64,000 bases of DNA from Nitrososphaerota archaeon (GTDB taxonomy: Archaea; Thermoproteota; Nitrososphaeria; Nitrososphaerales; Gagatemarchaeaceae), in the NCBI GenBank assembly GCA_029785825.1, contig JAFLYY010000001.1, positions 837,374-901,373 on the forward strand, given 5' to 3'. A program made the translations under genes and the position numbers. Below, one piece after another: positions 50,571 to 60,457 of the stretch. Each line of letters begins with the position of its first letter. The stretch's first letter is position 1. Below the pieces are notes generated by a model. The model was not told the origin of the DNA, made no database searches, and worked only from the letters and a program-made list of their open reading frames with translations.

Positions 50571-53360
50571 TTGGCTGATGTAGAAGGGTCGAGGATAGGG
50601 TCGCGCAACGTCTCCCTGATAGTGGGGGCGTCCATGGGGGCCGCCGTCGCCGCCGCGGCGGCGCTCTACGTCTCCTACCGCCTGCTCCTCTGGCAGGTCT
50701 TCGAGCAGATGTACGCCGCGAAGTTCGGGCTCGACTGGTGGGGGACGGTCTTCTACGGCGGCTGGGCCTTCGTCGTCCCGGCGGTTTTCGCCTTCGCGGT
50801 CGTGTACCCGATCCCCCGGGGGAGCGACCTGTTCGCCTTCCTGAAGGCGGTGAACGGGAGGCGCATCGAGTTCAGCGGCCTGGAGCCAGAGAGGGGCTCG
50901 CCAGGCGGGAACGCCTCGCGGAACGCCTGGATGGCCTGGCAGGGGATCAAGTGGCTGATGGCGTACTACATCGCCTACCTTGCGCAGGGGTTCATCCTCT
51001 ACCCGAACGTCACCGAGACCCTCGAGTTCGACTTCCACGGCATCGGGTCATGGGCCCAGGTCCCCAGGCTCCTCGCCCTCCCCCTCTTTCCGGCGTCGGG
51101 GAGCGGGCTGATCTCTCTTGTGCCGACGATGGAGACCCAGTACTACCTGGTTGTGGCCGCCGTGGGGTCAGTCCTGCTCGTCCTCGGGATCAGGTACTTC
51201 CTCCGGTTCCTCACCGACTTCCTCTACCGCAAGACGAACGCCTGGATAGTCGACCTCCTCGTGATGGGGCTCCTCATCACCGTCACCGCCTGGCTGGGGG
51301 CCCCCTACTGGCTGATGAACGCCTTCACGCCATACCTGTACGGCCTCCTCCTCTCTGCGATGTTCGGGCTCGTCTACGGCCTGCTCTACTTCCGGCTTTC
51401 CGGGAAGGGGCTCGTCCCCATAAACAGGAGGAGGCGCACCGTGACGCGGGTCGTGGCGGTGGCCGTCGTGATCGCCATCGGCTTCAACGCGGTCAACGTG
51501 GCCTTCATCGGGTTCAACTGGAACAACAGCTGGCCGACCTACGGGTGGACCCCGCAGGTCCAGAAGCAGATCAACGTGACGAGGTGGTCCGCGGGGCTCA
51601 CCAACGTCACCACCAGCGACGTCTCCAGCGTACCGCACGGCAACGTCTCCCAGATACTGGGGCTGGTCAGGCAGTGGGACCAGAACGCCTCCCTCATCAG
51701 GAGCCAGGCGCAGATAGGGGTGAACTACCTCTCGATCCCCAACTCCGAGATAGTGTACCTCAACGGCCAGCAGTACTGGGTCCAGCCGACGACGATATCC
51801 TACCCTCCCGGGCACACCGACTGGATCAGCGAGCACCTGATCTACACGCATGCGGACAGGGTCATAGTCCTCAACGCCCACACCGGGGCGTACACGTCCC
51901 TGGACCAGGCCCTGGGGCTCCCGGCCAACGGGACGATCGACAACCCTCTCATCTACTACGGTGAGGGGGCGGGGTTCAACAACGACGTCTACGTCAACGT
52001 GACGGGGGAGCCGGCCCAGGTCGGCGGGGCCAACTACACCTGGCAGCCTGACTACGTCCTCTCCGGCGCCCAGCGGTCCCTCTGGTTCTTCATGGGCGGG
52101 CCGACGACCTGGGGGTTCGCGTTCACCCCTCCGCAGAACAGCATCGACACGCTCGTCAGCAGGGACGTCTTCTCGAGGGTGTCGCAGACCCTGATCCCCG
52201 GGCTGGTGGTCGACCCCCAGACGTACCTGGTGACAAACGGGTCCCAGCTCTACTACGCCATGATGGTCTACATCGACTACCCGCTGATGTCGGGGTTCGC
52301 GCAGTCGAACTTCCTCAGGAACTTCGCGGTGATCCTGGTCAACGTCAACGACGGGAGCATGCAGCCGTACATAGTCAACAACTGCTCCTCGTTCCTCTGC
52401 AGCTTCTTCAAGCAGTACTATCCGAGCTGGAACCAGGCCCCCCCGAGCTGGCTCGTCCCGCAGCTCCGCTACCCTGACCAGCTCCTGGGGACGCAGAGCG
52501 CTCCGGGGCAGCTCGACGCCGACTTCTACTACCACGTCGGCACCCAACAGGTCTGGAGGTCGGGGTCCGACTTCTACGAAAGGCCGACGGGGACGTACGT
52601 GTACTACGTCCTGGTCAACCAGGGGAACAAGGTCTACTACGTGGGGATACAGCTGGCCGAGTTCAGCAACTCCCCCGGCCGCAACCTAGGGGGGATCTAC
52701 ATCGTCTACGGCGGCTCGAGGCTCGGGGAGATGTACCTCTACGACGTCAACCCGTCCAACCTATCCACGGAGAAGCTCTTCGGCCCCTCTGCGGCGCTGG
52801 CCGCCGTCACCACCAACCCGCAGATCAAGGAGCAGATGACGCTGCTTAGCAACCCGACCCAGGGGAACGTGCTCCCGTACCTCATAGGAGGGCAGCTGTA
52901 CTACTTCATCCCATACTACGTGGGGTCCGGGTCCTCGGCCAACGTGATAACCAAGCTCGCGTTCATGGCCGTCGTCGACGGCAGCAACGGGGTCTCGGCT
53001 TACGGGCAGTCGTCGGCCCAGGCCTTCGCCAGCCTCCTGAGCAGCGAGAACGTCACCGCGCCTGTCAGCACCGGGCTCGGGGCGAAGGACGTCGCCCACG
53101 CCTTCGCCTCGGACGGGTACAACGTCACCCTCCCCGCCTCGGTGAACGTGAACGTGGGATACCTCGAGGGGACCGTCTCCCTCTCCAACGCCACCTCCGC
53201 GTCCATCGACGCCACGGTAGCCGGGTTCCTTGCGGGGTACGCGTCCCCGCTCCACGCCAGCAGCGTGTACGAATGGGTCTCGGGGAGCGACACGTACTTC
53301 GGCGTAATCACCAGCGTCTCAGGCGTGGTCACTGCGTACTACATCGAAGTGATCCCATGA
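50571..53360 (+). CDS. UPF0182-family large membrane protein
   Basis: 929 residues: about seven N-terminal helices (to about residue 325), then a 600-residue extracellular region with many N-x-S/T sites. Landmarks of UPF0182 are seen: YYGEGAGFNND, SRDVFSRVSQTLIPGL, LRYPDQLLGTQ, YHVGTQQVWRSGSDFYERP, and GNVLPYLIGGQLYYFIPYY. Function of the family is unknown. The TTG start follows GGAGAGGAG. An ATG at 50563 opens a six-codon out-of-frame reading frame that overlaps the start. A TATA-like GTAAATAG lies about 50 bases upstream. Confidence 0.8.
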   Translation: MADVEGSRIGSRNVSLIVGASMGAAVAAAAALYVSYRLLLWQVFEQMYAAKFGLDWWGTVFYGGWAFVVPAVFAFAVVYPIPRGSDLFAFLKAVNGRRIEFSGLEPERGSPGGNASRNAWMAWQGIKWLMAYYIAYLAQGFILYPNVTETLEFDFHGIGSWAQVPRLLALPLFPASGSGLISLVPTMETQYYLVVAAVGSVLLVLGIRYFLRFLTDFLYRKTNAWIVDLLVMGLLITVTAWLGAPYWLMNAFTPYLYGLLLSAMFGLVYGLLYFRLSGKGLVPINRRRRTVTRVVAVAVVIAIGFNAVNVAFIGFNWNNSWPTYGWTPQVQKQINVTRWSAGLTNVTTSDVSSVPHGNVSQILGLVRQWDQNASLIRSQAQIGVNYLSIPNSEIVYLNGQQYWVQPTTISYPPGHTDWISEHLIYTHADRVIVLNAHTGAYTSLDQALGLPANGTIDNPLIYYGEGAGFNNDVYVNVTGEPAQVGGANYTWQPDYVLSGAQRSLWFFMGGPTTWGFAFTPPQNSIDTLVSRDVFSRVSQTLIPGLVVDPQTYLVTNGSQLYYAMMVYIDYPLMSGFAQSNFLRNFAVILVNVNDGSMQPYIVNNCSSFLCSFFKQYYPSWNQAPPSWLVPQLRYPDQLLGTQSAPGQLDADFYYHVGTQQVWRSGSDFYERPTGTYVYYVLVNQGNKVYYVGIQLAEFSNSPGRNLGGIYIVYGGSRLGEMYLYDVNPSNLSTEKLFGPSAALAAVTTNPQIKEQMTLLSNPTQGNVLPYLIGGQLYYFIPYYVGSGSSANVITKLAFMAVVDGSNGVSAYGQSSAQAFASLLSSENVTAPVSTGLGAKDVAHAFASDGYNVTLPASVNVNVGYLEGTVSLSNATSASIDATVAGFLAGYASPLHASSVYEWVSGSDTYFGVITSVSGVVTAYYIEVIP

Positions 53361-53370
53361 GCGGCCAAGT

Positions 53371-53380
53371 CGTAAATACC
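53371..53380 (+). promoter_or_regulatory. TATA box of the 70-residue gene
   Basis: CGTAAATACC, 23-32 bases before the GTG at 53403. Confidence 0.45.
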
Positions 53381-53402
53381 ACGGAAGGGTGATGGGGAGC
53401 CT

Positions 53403-53615
53403 GTGACCGAGAAACGGGACGACTTCGCCTGGATCTTCGACCTTCTTGGCAAGAGGGAGGGACGCGCCGCCCCCCGGAGCGGAGAGGGGTACGAGACGGT
53501 CGACCAGATCTTCGAGAGGAGGACCAGGCAGAAGCGGACCTGGAAGGCCATCGCCAGGCTCATCATACAGCTCCTTCCGCTCATCATAATGGTCGTCCTG
53601 ATGTACCTGGCCTGA
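53403..53615 (+). CDS. Small tail-anchored membrane protein
   Basis: 70 residues: a charged cytosolic part (DDFAWIFDLLGKREG, then ETVDQIFERRTRQKRTWK) and one C-terminal helix (IIQLLPLIIMVVLMYLA). It lies 42 bases after the UPF0182 gene with its own TATA box. No family recognised; the shape suggests a small accessory to a membrane complex. Confidence 0.6.
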   Translation: MTEKRDDFAWIFDLLGKREGRAAPRSGEGYETVDQIFERRTRQKRTWKAIARLIIQLLPLIIMVVLMYLA

Positions 53616-53677
53616 GCCGCCTGGGCCCCCCCTAAGGCGTCTAGGTTCATTAACAGCCGCGAGAAGGTCGGACTCTG

Positions 53678-54424
53678 ATGTCAGAGACCTCCCAGGGCCC
53701 TGTCGCGCCGCCTCAGCCGCAGAAGGGGGCGTTGGAGGAGCTCTTCGACCGCGGACGCGTGAGGGTGGCGCTCGCCGTCCTCGTCGTCGAGGTCGCGGTC
53801 TTCGCGGCGGGGCTCCTTATCCCCCTCTCGCCCTCGACGCAGCAGAGCCTCGCCCAGCAGGCGAACACCGAGTTCAGCCCCCTGAAGACCGCCGGGTTCG
53901 CCCAGACGGTGTACTTCATCTTCAGCCACAACCTGACTATAGCGTTGGGCGAGACGGTCCCCCTGTTGGGGGCGCTCTTCCTCCTCTTCTCGATATACAG
54001 CACCGGGCTCGTGGGCCAGGCGCTGATGGTCGCCCAGGGGCTCCCGGGCCCGTGGGCGATGTTCCTCTTCGCGTTCCCGGACACGATCGTCGAGCTTTCC
54101 GGGTACGCGATCGCGGCGGGGTCGGGGGTGATGCTCCTCGTCGCCTGGAGGAGGAAGAGGCTGCACCGGGAGGCGAGGGTCTTCGGCCTCGAACTGGCCT
54201 CCGTCGCCGGGGTGCTGCTGGTTGCCGCCACCATGGAGACGACGCTCACGTTCTATCCCCTCCTGGGGCTCACCCTATGGATCCCGACGGCCCTGGCCGT
54301 GGTCGCCATCGCGGCGCTGGCCAGGAGGCACGGCAGGAAGATGCGCGAAAGGCGCGAGGCGCTGCTCCCGCCCCCTGCCCCGCCGGCCTGGACCCCCTCT
54401 GAAGTCCCCGCGCCCCCGGCGTAG
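53678..54424 (+). CDS. SpoIIM-like integral membrane protein
   Basis: 248 residues, about five helices. The pattern FIFSHNLTIALGETVPLLG, then STGLVGQALMVAQG and PDTIVELSGYAIAAGSG, is the stage II sporulation protein M family core; the usual PHG-E is FPDTIVE here. Archaea do not sporulate, and the family is thought to shape or transport at membranes. The C-terminus is Pro-rich. A TATA-like TTCATTAAC is about 30 bases before the ATG. Confidence 0.75.
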   Translation: MSETSQGPVAPPQPQKGALEELFDRGRVRVALAVLVVEVAVFAAGLLIPLSPSTQQSLAQQANTEFSPLKTAGFAQTVYFIFSHNLTIALGETVPLLGALFLLFSIYSTGLVGQALMVAQGLPGPWAMFLFAFPDTIVELSGYAIAAGSGVMLLVAWRRKRLHREARVFGLELASVAGVLLVAATMETTLTFYPLLGLTLWIPTALAVVAIAALARRHGRKMRERREALLPPPAPPAWTPSEVPAPPA

Positions 54425-54471
54425 AAGGATGCCGACAGGGCCCTGGCACGGAGCCTACCTGCGCGCGTGGC

Positions 54472-55359
54472 TCAGGCGAGCATCCCCCAGAGCACCCTAG
54501 CCATGGAGAGGGACCTTTCGACCTGGAGGGAGTAGAGGTAGGAGGGGACGGTGCACCCGCACCGGGCGCAGTCCATCTCGTCCCCCATGACGCACTTCCC
54601 CTTGACCTCCCCCTTCGACGAGTAGGAGGGGAGCTTGTCCCTCAGGATGCAGTTCTCCCCCCAGGCCGCGCCGGTCCTGAAGTTCTGTATCTCGCCGTCG
54701 GGGTGGAGGACGAAGTCGCCGTACTTCGACCTCAGCCGCTTGAGCGCGTCGAAGACCTCGTCCCTCGACGGGAGGAGGGGGTCGTCCACGACCCCCAACA
54801 TGGGCGTGTAGGAGGAGAACCTGATCCCCCTGACCGGGAGGGAGGAAAGGCTTCCGACCATCTCGTCGAGCCCCCGGATGTTGAGCCTGGTGACCGTGGT
54901 GTGGACGAAGTTCCGGTTCCTCGAGGACGCGATGTTCCGGGTCGTCCTGTCGAACATCCCCTTCCCCCTCGTCCTGTCGTGGTCGGCCCGGTTGCCGTCG
55001 ATGGAGAAGAAGAATGTCATCCAGGGCCAGCGCGGGAGGGGGAGGGTCCCGTTCGTCACGATGCCGTTGAAGGGGAAGAAGCAGCGTAGCCGTTCGATGA
55101 GGCGGCTCCTCAGCATGGGCTCCCCGCCCACATACGTGGCCATCTTGACCGAAGGGTGCTCCCTGAGCAGGTGGTCGCGGACGAACGCCACCCACTGGTC
55201 GTCGGTCAGGTTGTCCTGCTCGAACGGCTTGGCGTAGTAGTAGCAGTGCGCGCAAGCGAGATTGCACCTGTTGGTGATGTCGAGGGAGGTGGAGCTCGGC
55301 CCGCGGCCGAGCATCGCCGGGACGGCCATGGCCACGCGGACGGGCTTGGGGAGGAGCAC
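54472..55359 (-). CDS. Radical SAM protein with C-terminal cysteine cluster
   Basis: 295 residues. Cluster motif C32-x3-C36-x2-C39 (CNLACAHC) and SAM-binding GGEPMLR are present. The C-terminal part has CILRDK and GKCVMGDEMDCARCGC, a set of cysteines that could hold an auxiliary iron-sulphur cluster as in SPASM-type enzymes. It probably modifies a peptide, cofactor or lipid, but no precursor peptide gene is visible. The start is GTG at 55359. Confidence 0.8.
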   Translation of the reverse strand: MLLPKPVRVAMAVPAMLGRGPSSTSLDITNRCNLACAHCYYYAKPFEQDNLTDDQWVAFVRDHLLREHPSVKMATYVGGEPMLRSRLIERLRCFFPFNGIVTNGTLPLPRWPWMTFFFSIDGNRADHDRTRGKGMFDRTTRNIASSRNRNFVHTTVTRLNIRGLDEMVGSLSSLPVRGIRFSSYTPMLGVVDDPLLPSRDEVFDALKRLRSKYGDFVLHPDGEIQNFRTGAAWGENCILRDKLPSYSSKGEVKGKCVMGDEMDCARCGCTVPSYLYSLQVERSLSMARVLWGMLA

Positions 55360-55429
55360 GGGGAGTCGCTGATGGGGAGCCGGCCTTTTGAACCTGCGCG
55401 CGGACCGCGGCCACGGTCTCCGGAGGCAA

Positions 55430-55755
55430 GCCGGAGCGGCCTCACCCGGTAGACGAAGAAACCGAACGCAGCCTCGGCGTAAGCCGCGCCGTAGGAGACG
55501 TTGGGGGGAGAAGGGCCCGCGGAGCGCTGCGCGACGACCGCGTAGGCGAACGCGCCTTTCCCGGCGACTCCCAGGATGACCGCCGCCGTCGGGAGCTCCC
55601 GGGCCCTCGCCACCCTCACTCTCATGAACAGGAGGATCCCGATAGGGCAGGGAACCGGCCAGCAGAAGGGCGCAGCCGAGGAAGCAGAAGGCGTCCGCCT
55701 GAGACGGGACGGGGACGAGGGCCCCCAGGGCCGCCTGGTAGGAGACCCGGACCGC
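55430..55755 (-). pseudogene. Remnant of a small membrane-protein gene with a frameshift
   Basis: On the minus strand one frame reads EAVRVSYQAALGALVPVPSQ, then ADAFCFLGCALLLAGSLPY. After about 55640 the neighbouring frame continues ELPTAAVILGVAGKGAFAYA, VVAQRSAG and AFGFFVYRVRPLRLASG. The two parts together make a plausible two- or three-helix protein; neither has a full reading frame with start and stop. It lies directly downstream of the 55766-56197 gene. The rest of the 55360-55765 gap shows nothing. Confidence 0.35.
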
Positions 55756-55765
55756 CTCTCCTGCT

Positions 55766-56197
55766 CTACCCTGATCTGCGCTCTCCGGCTAACGCCCTCA
55801 GCGTCGCGACGCTGAACACCACCAGGAGCGCGTCGATGGGGAACAGCACGAAGTCGCTGAAATCGGGGCGCCCGCTCCCGCTCAGGATCGCAGCCGGTAT
55901 GATTATGAGGAGTGCGGCTGAATAGACCGCAGACGCAGCCGCACCGGCCCTCTTCCTCTTCCATGTGAAGTAGATTATCGGGAGCCAGACGGCTGCGGCG
56001 ACCACGAACCTCAGCACGAGGAACCCCGACGGTGGCTGCTCGCTGGGGATGTACTCCGAGATCGAGCCGGGCGAGAGCATCACGAAAGCGTACCAAGGAG
56101 CGAGGACGAACTGCACGAAGGCCACGAACGACTGGAAGAGGACGGTCGCGTGCCAAGTCCCGATCCCGCCGGCCGCGGTCGACGGCTCTGCGTTCAA
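55766..56197 (-). CDS. Four-helix membrane protein, unknown function
   Basis: 143 residues, four hydrophobic helices, short basic loop (TWKRKRAG) in the middle. No family recognised. The TTG start lies one base after the stop of the SRPBCC gene, so both are co-transcribed. Confidence 0.65.
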   Translation of the reverse strand: MNAEPSTAAGGIGTWHATVLFQSFVAFVQFVLAPWYAFVMLSPGSISEYIPSEQPPSGFLVLRFVVAAAVWLPIIYFTWKRKRAGAAASAVYSAALLIIIPAAILSGSGRPDFSDFVLFPIDALLVVFSVATLRALAGERRSG

Positions 56198-56198
56198 G

Positions 56199-56675
56199 TC
56201 ACTTCATCCTAGCCAGGTTGGCCTGGTCCTCCTCGTAGAGCGTCTCCATCACCTGGAGCACCGCCGGCTTCACCTGCTCGGGGCTGAGCGTCGGCGAGGT
56301 CCATTCCCCGACCGACGTGACGCCGGTCTCACCGCCCTGCGGGAGGTAGAAGCTGAACTCCTTCGAGCCTGCGAACAGCCCCTCCAGCCACTCGAACGAG
56401 AACCCAAGCGGAGGGTAGGCAGTCAGCTTCATCTCGTTCTTCACCCTCGTCCCGTCCTTGAGGGTGAGCGTGGCGCGTATGTAGGTGACCCCCTCGCCCG
56501 CGCGCTCGAAGACCGCGTCGGGGTCTGAAGGGTGCACGTGCTCGGGGCTGGAATGGAGCCTCCAGATCTTCTCCATGGGCGCCTTGAAGACGCCGCCCTC
56601 GTCGAGGACGAACGTGAACCGCGAGAGTTCCGGATGGGCATCGGTTCCGCCGCCGGGCTTCGACTGCGCTGTCAT
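56199..56675 (-). CDS. SRPBCC-fold (START/polyketide-cyclase-like) protein
   Basis: 158 residues from the ATG at 56675. It starts the fold with FTFVLDEGGVFKAPMEKIW, then has SYP-like strands, YPPLGFSFEWLEGLFAGS and a long C-terminal helix (LQVMETLYEEDQANLARM). The fold binds hydrophobic ligands in a helix-grip pocket; the ligand is unknown. The ATG at 56675 is preferred over 56696 or 56780 because the TATA-like GATATACG (56708-56716) is 33-41 bases before it. First gene of a two-gene operon. Confidence 0.7.
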   Translation of the reverse strand: MTAQSKPGGGTDAHPELSRFTFVLDEGGVFKAPMEKIWRLHSSPEHVHPSDPDAVFERAGEGVTYIRATLTLKDGTRVKNEMKLTAYPPLGFSFEWLEGLFAGSKEFSFYLPQGGETGVTSVGEWTSPTLSPEQVKPAVLQVMETLYEEDQANLARMK

Positions 56676-56839
56676 GGCGACAACGGCCTCCTCCATCGGG
56701 GCTCGGCGTATATCAGAAGGCGGGGAAGCCGGTTGGCCGTCCGGGAAACGGGACGGCAGGGGGTTTCCCGACCGACCCATCGCGAGCGGGCGCCCGGAAC
56801 GCTTATACTGCGAAGCGCCTCCGATAGCCGCCGTCCTCC

Positions 56840-57784
56840 TTGGACGTTACAGACTTCCGGATACTGGCCGCCATGGGCCTCTCTCATCACTCCCCGAACG
56901 GCACCCTTCACCGCAGGCCCAGCGTGGCCAAGATGGCGAGGGACCTGGGGGTCGACCCCAAGACGGTGAGGGCGAGGGTCGGGAAGATGGAGCGCGTCGG
57001 GCTGATAAAGTACTACCAGGCGTTCCCCAACCTCTCGGCGCTGGGGCTCAGGTGTTCCGTCTACGTGTTCCAGTTCTCCGACCGCGACACGAAAAGGAAG
57101 GCAATGTCGAAGCTGAGGCTGCTCGACGAGGTCCAGATGGTGGACGAGTACGTCCACTCCCTGCGCGTCGTCCTGCTCTACGAGGGTCAGGACGACGTTG
57201 AGAAGAGGCTGGCCCTGATGAGCGAGCTGACCGGGGTCGTGCCCACCAAGCTCTTCGACGTGCCCATGCCCCCGCTGGGCATGAAGCTGTCCGCGACGGA
57301 CATGAAGATACTACGGGCCCTGAGGTGGGACGCGCTGAAGCCTGCCAGGAAGGTCGGCGAAGAGGTGGGCTTGACCGCGAGGGCGGTGAACTACAGGCTG
57401 AACAGGATGGCCGATGCGCGGGCTTACTTCGCGGTGCCGGTGTGGGGGCTGGAAAGCGTCTCGGGGACGATAGTCTACGCGTTCTCGTTCTTCCTGCTGG
57501 AGGAGGACAGAGAGGGGACCATCAACAGGATCGCTCAGAGGTTCGCGCAGAGGAGCGTCTGCTGGTTCGCGGCCTCCGAGGGCGTCGTCTTCTTCATGCT
57601 GTTCTCGGACAGCGTGGGCGAGCCTGAGCGGATGTATGAAGCCGCGAGATCCATGGCCGGGGTCTCGAAAGTGCTCATGGACATGTTCGTCGACACCCAC
57701 GACCTGCCGGGGCTGGTCGACAAGATGCTCAACAGACAGGCTCGGCGGCCGTCGTCTGAGATTCCGGGTCAGAAGCGGCGCTGA
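56840..57784 (+). CDS. Lrp/AsnC-like regulator with two HTH domains
   Basis: 314 residues: a first winged HTH (about 1-62, [20 protein letters not shown]), a ligand-like alpha-beta segment, a second HTH (about 147-205, [20 protein letters not shown]), and a second alpha-beta segment. Double-HTH Lrp proteins are common in archaea. The start is TTG, with CTTATACTG about 31-39 bases upstream. It converges on the exporter gene and overlaps its end by 56 bases. Confidence 0.82.
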   Translation: MDVTDFRILAAMGLSHHSPNGTLHRRPSVAKMARDLGVDPKTVRARVGKMERVGLIKYYQAFPNLSALGLRCSVYVFQFSDRDTKRKAMSKLRLLDEVQMVDEYVHSLRVVLLYEGQDDVEKRLALMSELTGVVPTKLFDVPMPPLGMKLSATDMKILRALRWDALKPARKVGEEVGLTARAVNYRLNRMADARAYFAVPVWGLESVSGTIVYAFSFFLLEEDREGTINRIAQRFAQRSVCWFAASEGVVFFMLFSDSVGEPERMYEAARSMAGVSKVLMDMFVDTHDLPGLVDKMLNRQARRPSSEIPGQKRR

Positions 57785-59510
57785 CGGGCGCGGGGGCGGG
57801 AGAAGGCGCGCCTGGGTCCGCCCCGGTAGCGGCTTCCTTCTCGTAGATGTACACCTTCCCGCGGAGCAGCGAGGAGACGGCGGCAGCCGCAGAGAGGCCG
57901 AGCCCTATGTAGAACACGAGCCCGAGCGAAGTCATGAACGCGGGCGCCATCGCGTGGGGGAAGAAGGAGTTCCCGGTGATGTAGCTCATGGTCTGCTGGG
58001 GTATCGACGCCACAAGCTGCGCCGTCTGGGGGCTGTTCTGGAGCTGGGCGATGATGCTCCCGACGGGGTTGTAGCCGAGGAAGGCCGCGAAGAGGGCTCC
58101 CGTCGGGGGGACCTTGGCGAAGACCGCGCCCAGCTGCGGCACCCCGGCGCTCTCGAAGGCCGAGATGAAAGACGCGGGAAGGCTGCCGGCGAGCGCGCTG
58201 ATGATTATCGAGAAGAACAGCGCCATGCTGGCGACGGAGCCCGTGTTCTGCAGCGTGGACCGCATCCCGGACGCCGCGCCCCGGTGCTCGGTGGGGACGG
58301 AGTTCATGATCGACGCCGTGTTGGGGGAGGCGAACATGCCGCTCCCTATCCCCATGATGAAGAGGATCGCGGCGAAGGGGAGGTACGAGAAGTCGTACGG
58401 GAGGGTCGCGAGCGCGTAGAAGGTGGCTCCGACTATGACCATGCCCAGCGTCGAAAAGCCGCGCGCCCCGTACCTGTCGGAGAGCCAGCCGCTTATCGGG
58501 CCCATCACGGCGAACCCGGCGAGCATCGGGGTCATGTAGATCCCCGCCCAGAACGGGGTGGACTGGTAGCTGTAGCCGTGGAGCGGGAGCCAGATCCCCT
58601 GGAGGAGGATGACGAGCATTATCATGACCCCTCCCCTGCCGACCGAGGCCAGGAAGCCTGCGAAGTTGGCAGCCGAGAACATCCTGTTCTTGAAAAGGCC
58701 GAGCCTGAACATCGGGTCCTCGACCCTGGCCTCGACGAAGGGGAAGGCGGCCAGGAGCGCGACCCCGACGCCGAGCGCGGCCACGACCCAAGGGTCTCCC
58801 CACCCCATGGTCGAGGCTCCGTATGGCATGAGGCCGTAGGTCGCCGCGATGAGCAGGACGGTCAGGCCTGCGCCCCAGGTGACGTTCCCCCAGACGTCCA
58901 GCTTCTGCCCCTTCTTTATCGTGGCTATCTCCTTCAGCTTCCAGTAGGACCAGGTGGCGCCGACGACCCCCACCGGGACGCTGACCAGGAAGACGTCCCT
59001 CCAGTCGAAGACCGAGAGCACGCCTCCCAGGATGAGCCCGCCCAGCGAGCCGACGAGGGCGGCGACCTGGTTGATCCCCAGCGCTTTCCCGCGCTCGCTG
59101 TATGGGAACGCGTCTGTGATTATGGCAGCGCTGTTCGCGAAGAGGAACGCGGCGCCGAGCCCCTGGATGATCCTGAATACGATGAGCTCCTGGGCGCCGA
59201 GGTCCCCGGCGCTGGGAGTGAGGTAGAGGAGGACGGACCCGGCGGTGAAGATGGCGAACCCCAGGTTGTAGAGCCTGACCCTGCCGTACATGTCCGAGAT
59301 CCTCCCGAACATCACCAAGAGAGAGGCGGTCACCACCATGTACCCGAAGAGGATCCACAGGAGGTATTGGAAGGAGCCCGGCGCCAGAGGGTCTATGTTG
59401 ATTCCCCTGAAGATGGCCGGGAGAGATATCAGGACTATGGTCGAGTTTATCGAGGCCATCAGCACCCCCAGGGTGGTGTTGGAGAGCGCGACCCACTTGT
59501 ACTGGACCAT
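57729..59510 (-). CDS. DHA2-family MFS exporter
   Basis: 593 residues, about 14 helices. Motif A-like region [13 protein letters not shown], motif C-type [15 protein letters not shown], and a second [11 protein letters not shown] loop are present. The N-terminus [23 protein letters not shown] is typical of drug/acid exporters of the EmrB type. The C-terminal tail is Ala/Pro-rich. It follows the dienelactone hydrolase gene (52-base gap), so both are likely controlled together by the divergent MarR regulator. Confidence 0.88.
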   Translation of the reverse strand: MVQYKWVALSNTTLGVLMASINSTIVLISLPAIFRGINIDPLAPGSFQYLLWILFGYMVVTASLLVMFGRISDMYGRVRLYNLGFAIFTAGSVLLYLTPSAGDLGAQELIVFRIIQGLGAAFLFANSAAIITDAFPYSERGKALGINQVAALVGSLGGLILGGVLSVFDWRDVFLVSVPVGVVGATWSYWKLKEIATIKKGQKLDVWGNVTWGAGLTVLLIAATYGLMPYGASTMGWGDPWVVAALGVGVALLAAFPFVEARVEDPMFRLGLFKNRMFSAANFAGFLASVGRGGVMIMLVILLQGIWLPLHGYSYQSTPFWAGIYMTPMLAGFAVMGPISGWLSDRYGARGFSTLGMVIVGATFYALATLPYDFSYLPFAAILFIMGIGSGMFASPNTASIMNSVPTEHRGAASGMRSTLQNTGSVASMALFFSIIISALAGSLPASFISAFESAGVPQLGAVFAKVPPTGALFAAFLGYNPVGSIIAQLQNSPQTAQLVASIPQQTMSYITGNSFFPHAMAPAFMTSLGLVFYIGLGLSAAAAVSSLLRGKVYIYEKEAATGADPGAPSPAPAPVSAASDPESQTTAAEPVC

Positions 59511-59562
59511 CGGGCCGTCTCACCCTTCCGTCGGAGCCGGAAGCTGAGCGTTCAACGGGCGG

Positions 59563-60396
59563 CTAGCCACCCTGCAGGGTCCGTCTGAAGAAACTGAGCG
59601 TCAGGCCCCAGGCTTCCTTCGCGGCTCCCTCCCTGTAGGTGGTCTTGTTGGTGTCGTTGAAGAAGGCGTGCGGCGCGCCGGGAAAGACCCTCATCTCGAA
59701 GTCCTTCCTGTGCTGCACCATGGCGGCCACCAGCTTGTCGAGGGTGGAGTTGATCCTCATGTCGTCCCCTCCGTATAGCCCGAGGACAGGGGACTGGATC
59801 CTGGCTACGAGCTCTATCGGCGTCGGGTTCTCCCCGTAGAAGACCACGCACGCCGCCGTCTTTGTGTGGCACGCCGTGTTGATCGACATCCCTCCGCCGA
59901 AGCAGAAGCCCATGGTCCCGACCCGTCCGTCCCTGACGTAGTCCTGCGAGTTCAGGTGCTCCACCGCCTTCACGGCCTCCTCCGTCAAGGCGTCCTTGGG
60001 CATCCCGCCGAACAGCTTCCCCATCACCCGCTGGGCGACATCCCTGGTCGCGGCGGGCTGCTTCGCCAGCTCCTGCTGGACGAAGGCCATGTCCGCCCTC
60101 TTCTCGGGAGGGAGCGTCTGCATGAAACCCATGGCCGTCCCCACGTTCTGAGGCGTGATCAACGACGCCAGCTCGGGGTCCGAAGAGTAGAGGTCGGGGG
60201 CCAGCGCCACGTACCCTTCCCTCGCGAACCTGTCGGCGACGTCCTTGATGTGCCCCACGAGCCCCCATATCTCGTGGATCACTACGACCGCGGGCCTCGC
60301 CTCCTCGGTATCGGGCCTGGACAGGTAGGCCGTCACGGGCCCCCGCGCGCCCTTGAAGCTCGTCATTTCTGAGACCACGCCGGTTCCGCCTGGCAA
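59563..60396 (-). CDS. Dienelactone hydrolase family protein
   Basis: 277 residues of alpha/beta hydrolase. The triad is clear: Cys165 (GFCFGGG), Asp211 (YGGDD) and His243 (GAPHAFFND), with Glu42 (IHEIWGL) as in DLH. It opens lactone or ester bonds, as in breakdown of chloro-aromatic or muconate-derived lactones. The start is TTG at 60396, about 31-39 bases after the shared TATA region. Pairing with an exporter and a MarR gene suggests a detoxification unit. Confidence 0.9.
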   Translation of the reverse strand: MPGGTGVVSEMTSFKGARGPVTAYLSRPDTEEARPAVVVIHEIWGLVGHIKDVADRFAREGYVALAPDLYSSDPELASLITPQNVGTAMGFMQTLPPEKRADMAFVQQELAKQPAATRDVAQRVMGKLFGGMPKDALTEEAVKAVEHLNSQDYVRDGRVGTMGFCFGGGMSINTACHTKTAACVVFYGENPTPIELVARIQSPVLGLYGGDDMRINSTLDKLVAAMVQHRKDFEMRVFPGAPHAFFNDTNKTTYREGAAKEAWGLTLSFFRRTLQGG

Positions 60397-60426
60397 CTTG
60401 CCTCGACGGAGAACTCAAAGCATTAA

Positions 60427-60435
60427 CTATATATG
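60427..60435. promoter_or_regulatory. Divergent TATA element (CTATATATG) between hydrolase and MarR genes
   Basis: 23-31 bases before the GTG at 60458 (plus strand), 31-39 bases before the TTG at 60396 (minus strand). A perfect 8-bp palindrome GACTAGTC (60440-60447) lies between it and the MarR start, a possible operator. Confidence 0.5.
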
Positions 60436-60457
60436 TTTTGACTAGTCCTCTCGTCGC

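Noticed and set aside
57636-59588. 650-codon plus-strand open frame
   Set aside because: Antisense to the DHA2 exporter; low-complexity Gly/Arg/Glu/Asp composition.
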